A DNA stretch of 64,000 nucleotides. It comes from [Synechococcus] sp. NIES-970 (GTDB lineage Bacteria; Cyanobacteriota; Cyanobacteriia; Cyanobacteriales; MRBY01). Below the pieces are notes generated by a model. The model searched no databases. It saw nothing but the letters and a program-made list of their open reading frames with translations, and was not told the DNA's origin. Positions within the stretch are counted from its first letter, which is position 1, and each line of letters opens with the position of its first letter. The stretch is from the NCBI GenBank assembly GCA_002356215.1, contig AP017959.1, positions 1,240,001 through 1,304,000 on the forward strand, given 5' to 3'. The position numbers and the translations under genes are program-made. Positions 7,962-16,549 of this stretch are shown piece after piece.

Positions 7962-9437
7962 TTAGGGCAACCAGTGGGGGTAAACCCCCGCAAAAGGTAA
8001 GATTTCCAGTTGGGTTTCCTCTGGGGTCGCCCCAGGAATCAGGAGCCACAGTTGGCCGCCGGCAATCGCTTCCCCGGAGGTTGTTCGGAAGAAGGGTTCC
8101 TCTAAGTTGCTTGCATCGGTCACCACTTGACTAAACAGTAAGCCGAGACCATCGGGAGCCATGCTCAGCTCCACATCTTGGAACTGGGTCAATTCAGCCA
8201 AGCGGTTTACCTCATTGTTTTCTAGGTTGATTTGGGCAAAATAGGGCTGTTCTTGGTAGTCCTCCCCAGGCATGAGCTCTGTCACAAGGCAATAGAGCTG
8301 GGTTTCCCTCGGATTAAAGGTGCAGTCCAGTATGGAGCCATCAGTATCTAACACCTTTTGCTCCCGGTCGCGGTTGTCTACCAGATAAAGTGAGCGCTGG
8401 TAGCGCAAATCCAGATTGTCACTGTTGAAGTCCACTAATACCGCGGTGCTGCCGTCTGGAGAAAAAGTCACAATTTGCCCAAAGCGCGGTAAAAAGTCGA
8501 GGGGTTCTTCTTGGATATCTTCTAGGGAAAAAATCGCAATGCCTCTTCCCTGGGGGAGGGCAATGGTTTTACCGTCGGGGGCGATCGCAAAATCACCACC
8601 CGTTAAACCCAGCGGTTGGGCCGGCTCCCCTGGGGTGACCACCCAGAGCCCAAAATCTCCCGGATCAGCACGATTGACCCGCTGCACGGCGATCGCCTCC
8701 CCATCGGCTGCCAGTTGAAACTGTAAATTTTGGTGAGTGCGATTATCCAGCACCAGCTCTAAATCAGGCGCTTCAGTTTCTTCCCCAAGGCCCGTTTTAA
8801 CCCGATAGATCTGACTGTCTTGCATCCCTTCCGCTGGGCGCATCCGGTCTACTGCACTAAACAAAATCGCTTCCCCCCGGGGATACACCTGAAAATCTAA
8901 GACCACCAGATTCGCTGGCGTCAAAATGCGTTTTTCATCCCGGGTCCAGTTATACAAAATCAGCCGTCCTTTCTCCTCCTGGGTTTCATCCGTGCCGATA
9001 TAAGCCAGGGCGCGATCGCGACTTTGAAAGCTTCCTGAAAACGGTTGCATCGTCTTCCCCAGATACCCTGATGCCGCAAACCGTTCTTGAGCTCCTCGCA
9101 GCGTTACCTGGTACTCCTGGCCATAGGGAACTGGTTCTAGTAAGGTATAGGCCAATCTTTTCCCGGCCCAACTAAATTTTCCTGGGAGAGGTGGGTCGAT
9201 CACCAAATTCTCCTCAACCCCTGCCGCATCCATGGGTCGGTCAAAAGTCATGATGAAGGCAACATCTTCTCCGCCGATCCGTTGCCCTTGCCAAGAAAAT
9301 TCCCGTACCCGAGGCCCAGTATTAATAGGGCAGTCAACCCCGCAGACTTGCTCTCCGCCGATGCCCAACCCAATCAGGAGGCTAAAAATTAAAATTAAAA
9401 CCCAAGCAAGACGATCAATGCTGGTCATGGTACTCAA
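7962..9437 (-). CDS. Membrane-anchored Ig-like/propeller protein, paralogue A
   Basis: A 491-residue protein of unknown function. Residues 10-30 form one hydrophobic segment, either an uncleaved signal anchor or a signal peptide. Residues about 45-120 look like the bacterial Ig-like (SbsA-type) domain, with phrases such as FIMTFDRPMDAAGVEENLVI typical of it. The rest contains repeated beta-strand units (DGEAIAV, DGKTIAL, DGSTAVL, DGLGLLF) that suggest a WD40/TolB-like propeller. It is a clear tandem paralogue of the next gene, sharing AYIGT, GRLILYN and ILTPA at the same relative places. The protein probably sits outside the cytoplasm. Confidence 0.78.
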   Translation of the reverse strand: MSTMTSIDRLAWVLILIFSLLIGLGIGGEQVCGVDCPINTGPRVREFSWQGQRIGGEDVAFIMTFDRPMDAAGVEENLVIDPPLPGKFSWAGKRLAYTLLEPVPYGQEYQVTLRGAQERFAASGYLGKTMQPFSGSFQSRDRALAYIGTDETQEEKGRLILYNWTRDEKRILTPANLVVLDFQVYPRGEAILFSAVDRMRPAEGMQDSQIYRVKTGLGEETEAPDLELVLDNRTHQNLQFQLAADGEAIAVQRVNRADPGDFGLWVVTPGEPAQPLGLTGGDFAIAPDGKTIALPQGRGIAIFSLEDIQEEPLDFLPRFGQIVTFSPDGSTAVLVDFNSDNLDLRYQRSLYLVDNRDREQKVLDTDGSILDCTFNPRETQLYCLVTELMPGEDYQEQPYFAQINLENNEVNRLAELTQFQDVELSMAPDGLGLLFSQVVTDASNLEEPFFRTTSGEAIAGGQLWLLIPGATPEETQLEILPFAGVYPHWLP

Positions 9438-9507
9438 TAAAAATAATCCTAAAATTTCGTAGCAGCAGGGATTGCCTGCCAGGATAAGCCAGAGAAAGCG
9501 TTAGAAG

Positions 9508-10953
9508 CTAAGGAATCCATTGGGGTTGATAGCCTGGCATTAGAGATTCCGGGGGGACTGGTTGTAGCGCCGCATCATTACTTAGTTCTGGCAGAGCCAA
9601 GATCCAAAGACGTCCCCCTTCCACAGCTAAACCGTCATTTGTCAAAAGATCACTGGTAGGCGTTGGCTGCGTCGTCACCACTTGATCAAACAACAGGGCC
9701 ACTCCATCGGCGGCAACGCTAAGCTTCACATCTCGATAGTTAGGGAGCGCTAAAAGAGCTGTTTCTTCACCGGTATTGAGATTGATCGCACTGAGGAAAG
9801 GTTCCTCCGTCACTTGCCCCATGGTTTGATTTTGGTCGATTTTGAGGCAATAAAGAAGTTCTGCGGCTCGGGGCTCAAAGCGGCAATCGACAATTGGCGT
9901 CAAAGTCCGAAGAATTTCAGTGGCTTCCCCTTGGGGATTTAAACGATGTAGGGAATAAACGCCGTTCTCTTCTCGCAAGGCAACCTGTTGGCTCTGGTCG
10001 GGAGAAAAAGCAAGGAGTTTAGTAAATTCTTCCTTTGTTTGGACTGCGCCACTGTTCCGTCGGAGAGGCACAAGAGATAGCTGCTGGCGTTGGGACACAG
10101 CCACGACATCGCCATTGGGGGCCAGGAGGAATTCATCTGCTAAAACTCCTAGAGCTCTGGGGGTCGCATTTCTTTCGATCGCCCAGAGGCCACGATCGCG
10201 GGGGTCTTCACGACTGGTACGTTGAATGATGATGCGATCGCCGTTGTCTGCGAGCTGAAAGGGGCCATTTTGGTAATCTTCGGCGTTCAGGATGGGTTGA
10301 ATTTGCCCAGCGGGTATTGTTTCAGCTTCTGACCCTTGAAAATTCAAGCCAGTGGTGACGGTATAAAGCTGCTGGTCTCCTAGCTGCGCTTGGGCGTTAC
10401 CCCGTCGGGGGAGGGCAGAAAAAAGAAGGCGATCGCCATCGGGATACACATCAAAGTTAAGAACAATCAGATCTGCCGGAGTAAGGATGCTTTTTTGCTG
10501 TTGCGTGAAGTTATATAAAATCAATCGACCCCGGTCTGTATCTTCTGTACCAATGTAAGCAAAGGCCCGGTCGCGACTTCTAATTCGACTCAAAAATGGC
10601 TCAAATGTTGGTCCTTCTATGCTAGATTCAGTCAGTCTTAGCTGGTAGTCTTGGCCATAGATTGGCTGTTCATCAAGGGTATAGAAAAAATTTTTCCCAA
10701 CCCAACTCCATCGTCCCGACAGGGGAGGTTCAATGGTGAAATTTTCTGTGACGACTGCTGGGTCAATGGCTTGGTTAAAAGATAATTGGAGCTGCCGATC
10801 TGAGACGCCGATTTGTCGCCCTTCCCAGTTGAAGGCTTGGATATGGGTCAAGGTGCGATCGCCCAAGCCCCATAATGAAACCACGAGGCATGTCAGGCAG
10901 AACAGGCAGACTAGGACAATTTGATCAAACCGTTTGAGACGAAAAGTATCCAA
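9508..10953 (-). CDS. Membrane-anchored Ig-like/propeller protein, paralogue B
   Basis: A 481-residue paralogue of the neighbouring gene, transcribed first, with 70 bases between the two. It has the same plan: one hydrophobic segment (residues 12-32), an Ig-like domain (LQLSFNQAIDPAVVTENFTI) and a run of DG-containing beta repeats (DGDRLLF, NGDVVAV, DGVALLF). The pair retains similar length and order of domains but is well diverged, so duplication is not recent. No catalytic motif is recognised. A role in cell-envelope architecture or adhesion is one guess from the Ig-like domain; I would not assign a function. Confidence 0.78.
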   Translation of the reverse strand: MDTFRLKRFDQIVLVCLFCLTCLVVSLWGLGDRTLTHIQAFNWEGRQIGVSDRQLQLSFNQAIDPAVVTENFTIEPPLSGRWSWVGKNFFYTLDEQPIYGQDYQLRLTESSIEGPTFEPFLSRIRSRDRAFAYIGTEDTDRGRLILYNFTQQQKSILTPADLIVLNFDVYPDGDRLLFSALPRRGNAQAQLGDQQLYTVTTGLNFQGSEAETIPAGQIQPILNAEDYQNGPFQLADNGDRIIIQRTSREDPRDRGLWAIERNATPRALGVLADEFLLAPNGDVVAVSQRQQLSLVPLRRNSGAVQTKEEFTKLLAFSPDQSQQVALREENGVYSLHRLNPQGEATEILRTLTPIVDCRFEPRAAELLYCLKIDQNQTMGQVTEEPFLSAINLNTGEETALLALPNYRDVKLSVAADGVALLFDQVVTTQPTPTSDLLTNDGLAVEGGRLWILALPELSNDAALQPVPPESLMPGYQPQWIP

Positions 10954-11008
10954 AACTAAAGGAGCTGCTAAATTTTGCCACCTTGCATTCTAACTTACGG
11001 CACTTTCC

Positions 11009-12131
11009 CTAAGCAGATTCGCCAACCCAGGTGTCCTGCCGGAGAGAAGCCTCAATAAATGCCTCTAAATCTCCATCCATCACCCCGGCAATATCGGTGG
11101 TTTCATGGTTCGTGCGCAAATCTTTCACCATCTGGTAGGGGTGAAATACATAGTTCCGAATTTGGTTGCCCCAAGCAGCCTCGACCATGTCACCACGAAT
11201 CTCTGCGATTTCCTTGGTCCGCTGTTCCTGGGCAATAATTAGCAGTTTGGCTTTTAGAATTGCGAGGGCTTTTTCTTTGTTCTGTAACTGTGATCGCTCC
11301 TGGGTGCAGCGCACGGCTACCCCCGTGGGCAGATGGACAATGCGGACTGCTGTTTCAACTTTATTGACGTTTTGGCCACCCTTGCCCCCTGCCCGGGAAG
11401 TGGTGATTTCTAGATCTTTGTCGGGAATATCAACCTTAACCGCCTCATCTCCTAATAGGGGCATCACCTCCACCCCCGCAAAACTGGTTTGCCGTTTGCC
11501 ATTGGCATTAAATGGGGAAATACGTACCAGGCGATGGGTGCCTTTTTCGTGCTTGAGATAACCAAAGGCATAACGGCCTTCTACTTCTAGGGTGGCCGAT
11601 TTCAAACCGGCTTCATCTCCCTCAGAAATCTCAGCAAGACGGATTTTATAGCCCTGTTTTTCGCTCCAACGGGTATACATCCGTAGCAACATCTCTGCCC
11701 AATCTTGAGCATCTGTCCCTCCGGCCCCGGCATTGATTGTTAGTACCGCCCCGAAGTTGTCGTATTCCCCCGAGAGCATTTGTTGCAGCTCCCAACGGTT
11801 CAGTTCTTTTTGGAGCTTAGCCAAGCTGTCTACAGCTTCTGTGAGGAGGGCTGGGTCTTCTGCTTCGGCGAGTAGTTCGGCGATCGCCTGGGCATCTTCA
11901 AACTGAGCTTGCCATTGGTGATATTGAGCCACAGTCCCTTTGATGTCTGTCAATTCCTGGAGAATCACCTGGGCCGCTTGCTGATCATCCCAGAATTCCG
12001 GTTGGGCCGCCTGCTGCTCTAGGTCAAAAATCTTGGCGTCTAAGGTTTTTAGGTCAAAGATAGTCCTGGGTTTTCCCCAGGTGCGCTTGGGTCAATTCGA
12101 GAGAGCGTTTCAAATCAGTTAATTCCACCAT
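11009..12131 (-). CDS. prfB: Peptide chain release factor 2, made by programmed +1 frameshift
   Basis: Release factor 2 frees the finished polypeptide at UGA and UAA codons. The gene is in two frames. Translation starts at the ATG at 12131 and reads 25 codons ([14 protein letters not shown] and on to DYL) to an in-frame TGA at 12056-12054. A +1 slip at CTT-TGA-C then continues as [13 protein letters not shown] to the stop at 11009, giving about 373 residues, the normal RF2 length. The body shows the UGA/UAA-recognising tripeptide SPF (in RISPFNANG) and the peptidyl-tRNA hydrolysis motif GGQ (in [10 protein letters not shown]). The frameshift lets RF2 regulate its own level: low RF2 favours slipping. 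Confidence 0.95.
12053..12068 (-). promoter_or_regulatory. prfB programmed +1 frameshift site
   Basis: On the minus strand the bases read AGGACTATCTTTGAC. The core TATCTTTGAC is the same as the well-studied Escherichia coli prfB slip site: a CTT codon, a TGA stop and a following C that weakens termination. AGGA lies four bases before CTT and can act as the internal Shine-Dalgarno stimulator, though it is weaker than the AGGGGG of E. coli. Confidence 0.93.
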
Positions 12132-12466
12132 AGGGCGCGCTGTGTCTCTTACAGATTTACGAAGAATAAAAAGAAGCTTGGGGCATCGATTATAACCAAA
12201 TTCCCTTGCCAGAAAAAACGCTTGTCTCAAAGTTTGGGATCAATTCGCTAGAATAAAACCATTGGCCCCCCGGAAAAGTTGTCAAGAATACCCCGAAATG
12301 ATAGAGTCTGCTGGATAATTGCTATCAGGCAACATTGCATAGTCGAAAGTGCATTTCCCAAACATCATCTCCTGCCTCAAACCTACTGGCATTATTCCCC
12401 AGAGCGCACCCTAGATACTGTTCATTTTTCCTTTTCCACTAACGCATCGCCATTACTGTAGACAAC
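12132..12466. other. Intergenic region between prfB and the PRC-barrel gene
   Basis: 335 bases between divergent genes. It must hold the prfB promoter (minus strand) and the promoter and leader of the PRC-barrel gene (plus strand). I see no convincing RNA gene, terminator or conserved operator. Open frames here are short and unlike known proteins. Confidence 0.6.
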
Positions 12467-13411
12467 ATGAGCATTGATTCTATCCGCCTACGCAATGAAT
12501 TCATCAATACCCAGGTGATCACCCAAAATCGGGGTACTCGCCTGGGCGTCGTCAAGGATGTATTAGTGGACATCGATCGCCGCGAAGTTGTCTCCCTCGG
12601 ACTGCGAGATAGCGTTTTTTCCGTCTCGGGCATGCCCAAATACATGTATCTGGAGGCGATTACCAAAACTGGCGATGTCATTCTTGTCAATAATGAAGAT
12701 GTCCTGGCTGACGTGGATGTTGAGGCTTACAGCCCCTTGATCAATAGTGAGGTCATCACCGAAGCAGGAGAACCCCTAGGGCGCGTACGGGACTTTCAAT
12801 TTGATCTAGAAACGGGTGTTGTCTCCTCGATTATTATCGCTTCCATTGGTTTGCCCCAAATTCCAGAGCAGGTAATCAGCACCTATGAGCTGCCCATTGA
12901 AGAAGTAATTAGCAGCGGCCCCAATCGCCTGATTGTTTTTGAGGGGGCGGAAGAACGCCTCAGTCAAATCACCGTTGGCCTCCTGGAGCGTCTAGGCATC
13001 GGCCGTCCTCCCTGGGAGCGGGAACAGGAAGATCTTTACTACGCACCAACTGCTCGCCCAGAAAATCAACTGGGCACTGGTGTGCCGCTCCAGCAACCTA
13101 TTTCCCGCCCCGTAGAAGCCCGTCAACCCCTTAACAACTGGGAGGACGAATGGGAAGAAGAGGCGATCGCCCCGCCCCCACCCCAGCGACAACAGGCCAG
13201 AGCCATGCGCTACGACGAATATGACGAAGGGAGTAACTGGGGAGATGACGGCGGCTACGGTTATGAAGAGCCTGCCCAAGGTTATGGCGAAGATGTCGCC
13301 GGGGATGTTTGGGATGATGACAGTCGTGATGAGCCGCCCTACCAGCCCCCAGCAGTAAACATTCCCGAAAAGAAAAAAGAATATGAATACGAAGAAGACG
13401 CTGGGTATTAA
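12467..13411 (+). CDS. PRC-barrel protein with long acidic C-terminal tail
   Basis: A 314-residue protein with two PRC-barrel domains: residues about 5-80 (INTQVITQNRGTRLGVVKDV) and about 87-160 (SEVITEAGEPLGRVRDFQFD). PRC barrels occur in the H subunit of photosynthetic reaction centres and in RimM. The segment after residue 190 looks disordered, rich in Pro, Gln, Glu, Asp and Tyr, and ends in a charged stretch KKKEYEYEEDAGY. Cyanobacterial proteins of this plan are conserved but uncharacterised as far as I know. No membrane segment or signal peptide is present. A rho-independent terminator follows, so it is probably a single-gene transcript. Confidence 0.85.
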   Translation: MSIDSIRLRNEFINTQVITQNRGTRLGVVKDVLVDIDRREVVSLGLRDSVFSVSGMPKYMYLEAITKTGDVILVNNEDVLADVDVEAYSPLINSEVITEAGEPLGRVRDFQFDLETGVVSSIIIASIGLPQIPEQVISTYELPIEEVISSGPNRLIVFEGAEERLSQITVGLLERLGIGRPPWEREQEDLYYAPTARPENQLGTGVPLQQPISRPVEARQPLNNWEDEWEEEAIAPPPPQRQQARAMRYDEYDEGSNWGDDGGYGYEEPAQGYGEDVAGDVWDDDSRDEPPYQPPAVNIPEKKKEYEYEEDAGY

Positions 13412-13440
13412 CCTCCCATAACCAACCCCGTAAATCCTTG

Positions 13441-13474
13441 AAAGGCTGTAGCTAGAGCTGCTACGGCCTTTTTA
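13441..13474 (+). terminator. Rho-independent terminator after the PRC-barrel gene
   Basis: The stem arms AAGGCTGTAGC and GCTACGGCCTT pair with one wobble around a seven-base loop, followed by a T run. It lies 30 bases after the stop codon. Confidence 0.85.
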
Positions 13475-13639
13475 TTGGACTAGAGATTTCCCTCTAGGAC
13501 TCTCTTTTAATAACTTTTTCTTATCAAAAATAGAACTTAAACTCAACAATTAACCCCCAAGAGCTATGGCAGATTTACGTAACAGTTTGTTAAGCTAACA
13601 ACAGCAAGCATTTTTACTTTCTTCACATAGGTACTCACC

Positions 13640-13777
13640 ATGGACGACAAAAAATTCGGTTTCACTGCATCTGCCGAAAACCTCAATGGCCGCATGGCAA
13701 TGATTGGTTTTGTCGCAGCGATCATTCTTGAAGTTGCCACCGGTCAAGGTGTACTCCACTTCTTCGGCCTTCTCTAA
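13640..13777 (+). CDS. High-light-inducible protein (HLIP/SCP)
   Basis: A 45-residue one-helix protein of the CAB/ELIP/HLIP superfamily. The chlorophyll-binding signature [13 protein letters not shown] is complete (Glu13, Asn16, Arg18), followed by the hydrophobic helix [15 protein letters not shown]. Such proteins sit in the thylakoid membrane, bind chlorophyll and carotenoid, quench excess excitation and associate with photosystem II assembly complexes or chlorophyll synthase. It is too short for many gene finders. The ATG follows gtactcacc with no strong ribosome site. A long upstream AT-rich region and its own terminator indicate a single-gene, probably stress-induced transcript. Confidence 0.95.
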   Translation: MDDKKFGFTASAENLNGRMAMIGFVAAIILEVATGQGVLHFFGLL

Positions 13778-13818
13778 AACTTTCAACTAACCTCTTCAAT
13801 TTTCATTGTCAATCTTCA

Positions 13819-13855
13819 AGGGCTGGGTACTATCAAATAGTATTCGGCTTTTTTA
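13819..13855 (+). terminator. Rho-independent terminator after the HLIP gene
   Basis: A hairpin of 13 pairs (including G-T pairs) between GGCTGGGTACTAT and ATAGTATTCGGCTT with a three-base loop, followed by a T tract. Confidence 0.85.
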
Positions 13856-13879
13856 TTAGCGGTTGAATCACAACTTGTT

Positions 13880-14143
13880 ATGTGGCGCGCTTTTTGTTTG
13901 AGTGTCTTAATTTGTTTCAATCTTTTGGTTTTACCAGTCTATGGGGAAACCTGTCGCACCTATGAAAACCAAGAAATTTGCTTAATCTCCCTCAAGCGCA
14001 GTGCTAAATACTATTGGGAATATCGGGCTGTATTACGGATAGATGGCAAAAAATTACCAATAAAAAAGTTTGACTGTCTCCATGATTTAGCCTTGGCGAA
14101 CAATCAACGAAAATTTGTTTGTAGCCTCGTATCTAAACTCTAA
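13880..14143 (+). CDS. Small secreted protein, unknown
   Basis: An 87-residue protein with a clear signal peptide (basic start MWRAF, hydrophobic core LSVLICFNLLVLPV, cleavage probably after YGE or nearby). The mature part is about 65 residues with four cysteines (ETCRTY, QEICLI, FDCLHD, FVCSLV), which could form two disulfides in the periplasm or lumen. I recognise no family. It lies just after the HLIP terminator on the same strand. Base composition is more AT-rich than its neighbours. Confidence 0.65.
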   Translation: MWRAFCLSVLICFNLLVLPVYGETCRTYENQEICLISLKRSAKYYWEYRAVLRIDGKKLPIKKFDCLHDLALANNQRKFVCSLVSKL

Positions 14144-14389
14144 TTTTGGCATGAACCAAGGAACTTTGAGATCTTGAATGGGATTCATTTTATGAAATTT
14201 TTGAGGCTACTCCTACAAAACATTTCATACTATTGATAGATATTGAGATCTTACATTTGGTGGATGATAACTTGGCTGTGTAATTGCTAATGTGTATACA
14301 TAGATTAATTCTTGGCACTTCACTTGGTTAAAAAAATCAAGGCATGTTTAGAGTTTAATCTTTGTTGCAAAAAAGGAGGTATTTTCTCA

Positions 14390-14728
14390 ATGAATACCGA
14401 GAGCATTACAGTTCCCCAAACCCTTAACCAACAAGGGATGAGTAGTGGTGAAGAACTCATTCCGGCAGAGGTTGCTGCTAGGCAGTCACGGGAAGGAGAA
14501 TTTACGCCAGAACCCCAAGAAACTGAGGACTTGAGTATCGACACAACGGCGGGCTATACGGTCAGTGAACAAGGCCTTGTGAATAATTATGCGGTGACGC
14601 CAACCGTCTATGAAGAAGGAAAATCCTTAGCGGAAAGGCGGCGAGATTACACTATGTTAGGTATTGTCGCTTTGGTCATTATTGGGTTATTTATCGGCAT
14701 GGCGATCGCCATTAATTTAACCGTATAA
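14390..14728 (+). CDS. Ssl1498/Psb34-like light-harvesting-like protein, N-terminally extended
   Basis: A 112-residue protein. The last 57 residues, from GYTVSEQGLVNNYAVTP through one membrane helix (MLGIVALVIIGLFIGMAIAI), match the Ssl1498 family, which includes Psb34, a small HLIP-related protein bound to photosystem II assembly intermediates. The first 55 residues are an acidic, probably disordered extension rich in Glu, Gln, Thr and Pro; family members I know are only about 55-60 residues in total. The start at 14390 is supported by AAAAGGAGG nine bases upstream. Placement near an HLIP gene fits a role in photoprotection or photosystem assembly. Confidence 0.85.
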   Translation: MNTESITVPQTLNQQGMSSGEELIPAEVAARQSREGEFTPEPQETEDLSIDTTAGYTVSEQGLVNNYAVTPTVYEEGKSLAERRRDYTMLGIVALVIIGLFIGMAIAINLTV

Positions 14729-14893
14729 AAATCAAAGTGAGGGTAACCTCGTCAGATTTTTTGAAAAAAATTATTTCGCTAAGGGGGGCAACTCCCTTAT
14801 TTTTTTGTGCTTTTTGGGGACAGTGAGCGGGGGCACTTTCCGGTACAATTTGCCTGAATGTTCTGTTAATTTGAGCCTATACTCTCGACCACC

Positions 14894-16096
14894 ATGAAAG
14901 ATCGCCTCAGTTTGTGCATGATTGTCAAAAATGAAGCGGATGCTTTGGGGACTTGCCTCAACAGTGTCCGGGATCTGGTGGGGGAAATTGTGATCCTCGA
15001 TACGGGCTCGACTGATGAAACGGTGGCGATCGCCAAGGAATTTGGGGCGACAGTGGGCCATTTTGAATGGAACCAAGATTTTGCTGCTGCCCGGAACGAA
15101 GCGTTGAAACTGGTAACCAAAGATTGGGTACTGGTTTTAGATGCCGATGAAACCCTCAATCCCAAAGTTATCCCCGCCATTGAACAGGCGATCGCCGAAC
15201 CAGAAACTTTGGTGGTGAACCTATTGCGTTACGAAATTGGGGCGAGCCAATCACCTTATTCCCTAGTATCGCGACTCTTTCGGCGCCATCCAGCTTTGGA
15301 ATTTACCCGGCCCTACCACGCAATGATCGACGATAGCGTGCAGGCTCTGCTGGAAAAAGAACCCCAATGGCAGATCAAGGAACTCCCCCAGGTGGCTATT
15401 TTTCACACCGGCTATCAACGGGAGGCGATCGCCAAACTCGAAAAAAGCACCAGGGCCAAGCTGGCGATGGAAAGCTACTACCAGACCCATCCCAATGACC
15501 CCTATGTCTGCAGTAAATTGGGGGGGATTTACCTCGGCGAAGGTCTGCCCAAACAAGCCCTCAAAATCCTCAAACAGGGCTTGAAATATGCCGCCAATAC
15601 CAGCCCAAATCTCCGCTATGAACTGCATTTTCACCTAGGCAACGCCTTCCGCCAAAATCACGAACCGGATAAGGCGATCAAGCATTACCAACTGGCCAGC
15701 GAGCAGCCCCTCCAGGACAAACTCAAAATTGGTGCCTATCACAACCATGGCGCTCTTCTGCAAACCCTAGGTAAGCACAATGAGGCGATCGCCCTCCATC
15801 AAACCACCGTCACCATTGACCCGACCTTTGCCGCCGGACATTACAACCTGGGTCTTGCCCACAAAGCCCTCGGTCAGGTGGGCGAAGCGATTACCGCCTA
15901 TGAAAATTCCCTCAAGTTTAATCCTCTCAACCCCTGGACGCACCAAAATTTGGCAGCCCTCCTGTTCCGCATTGGTCAAACCGCCGAGAGCATGAAATTT
16001 TTTAAACAGGCGATCGCCCTCCATGAAACCCAAAATCCCGCCGAAGCCCAACGCCTCAGAATAAAACTTGCCCAACTCACCCACGAAGTCCCCTAA
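14894..16096 (+). CDS. Family 2 glycosyltransferase fused to TPR repeats
   Basis: A 400-residue protein. Residues 1-180 are a GT-A glycosyltransferase of the TPR-linked GT2 type: the start LSLCMIVKNEADALGTCLNSV, EIVILDTGSTDET and the metal-binding DAD of LVLDADETL. Residues about 195-390 are TPR units (for example YNLGLAHKALGQVGEAI). Such enzymes transfer sugars to peptides or glycans, with the repeats positioning the substrate; the substrate is not predictable here. No membrane helix is visible. It stands alone, followed by tRNA-Thr after 72 bases. Confidence 0.88.
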   Translation: MKDRLSLCMIVKNEADALGTCLNSVRDLVGEIVILDTGSTDETVAIAKEFGATVGHFEWNQDFAAARNEALKLVTKDWVLVLDADETLNPKVIPAIEQAIAEPETLVVNLLRYEIGASQSPYSLVSRLFRRHPALEFTRPYHAMIDDSVQALLEKEPQWQIKELPQVAIFHTGYQREAIAKLEKSTRAKLAMESYYQTHPNDPYVCSKLGGIYLGEGLPKQALKILKQGLKYAANTSPNLRYELHFHLGNAFRQNHEPDKAIKHYQLASEQPLQDKLKIGAYHNHGALLQTLGKHNEAIALHQTTVTIDPTFAAGHYNLGLAHKALGQVGEAITAYENSLKFNPLNPWTHQNLAALLFRIGQTAESMKFFKQAIALHETQNPAEAQRLRIKLAQLTHEVP

Positions 16097-16168
16097 ATAT
16101 TTTTTGAGGCAACCTTTCTTGCGTGAATCCTCCAGGCAAAATGTAGTAAAATACAATCTCGCAAAAGC

Positions 16169-16241
<73 letters not shown>

Positions 16242-16313
16242 TAGTAAACAAGAAAAATATCCAGGCGATCGCCAGGGCTCTTCAGTTGTCCTGTCGCCTA
16301 AAAAATACCCATT

Positions 16314-16342
16314 AAAAAAGCACCGAGATTAAATCCCAGTGC
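16314..16342 (-). terminator. Rho-independent terminator of psaFJ
   Basis: On the minus strand GCACTGGGA pairs with TCTCGGTGC (nine pairs with two G-T) across a short AT loop, followed by six T. It lies about 50 bases after psaJ. Confidence 0.85.
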
Positions 16343-16390
16343 CCTTCTTTTCTTAACAATTAACGCAAAAATTCCAGTGATATCTTAAAC

Positions 16391-16504
16391 CTAAGGGTGG
16401 AATAAAAGATCAGGGAAAAAGCGGTTGAACTCAATCAAAAGCCCTGCTGTAAAAACCATCATCGCGGTTAAAAGAACCGGTGCAGAAGATAAGAACTTAT
16501 CCAT
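16391..16504 (-). CDS. psaJ: Photosystem I subunit IX (PsaJ)
   Basis: A 37-residue single-helix membrane protein starting [20 protein letters not shown] and ending FFPDLLFHP, the standard PsaJ sequence and length. It binds chlorophyll and carotenoid at the edge of photosystem I and helps hold PsaF. It lies 45 bases after psaF on the same strand, and a terminator follows, so psaF-psaJ form a two-gene operon. Confidence 0.97.
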   Translation of the reverse strand: MDKFLSSAPVLLTAMMVFTAGLLIEFNRFFPDLLFHP

Positions 16505-16549
16505 TGATTTACTCCAAAAAGAATGATAAATACTGAAAACGACGAAAAC

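Noticed and set aside
14144-14389. Small RNA or gene between the secreted protein and the Psb34-like gene
   Set aside because: Two copies of GAGATCTT occur, but I see no hairpin, terminator or frame strong enough to call.
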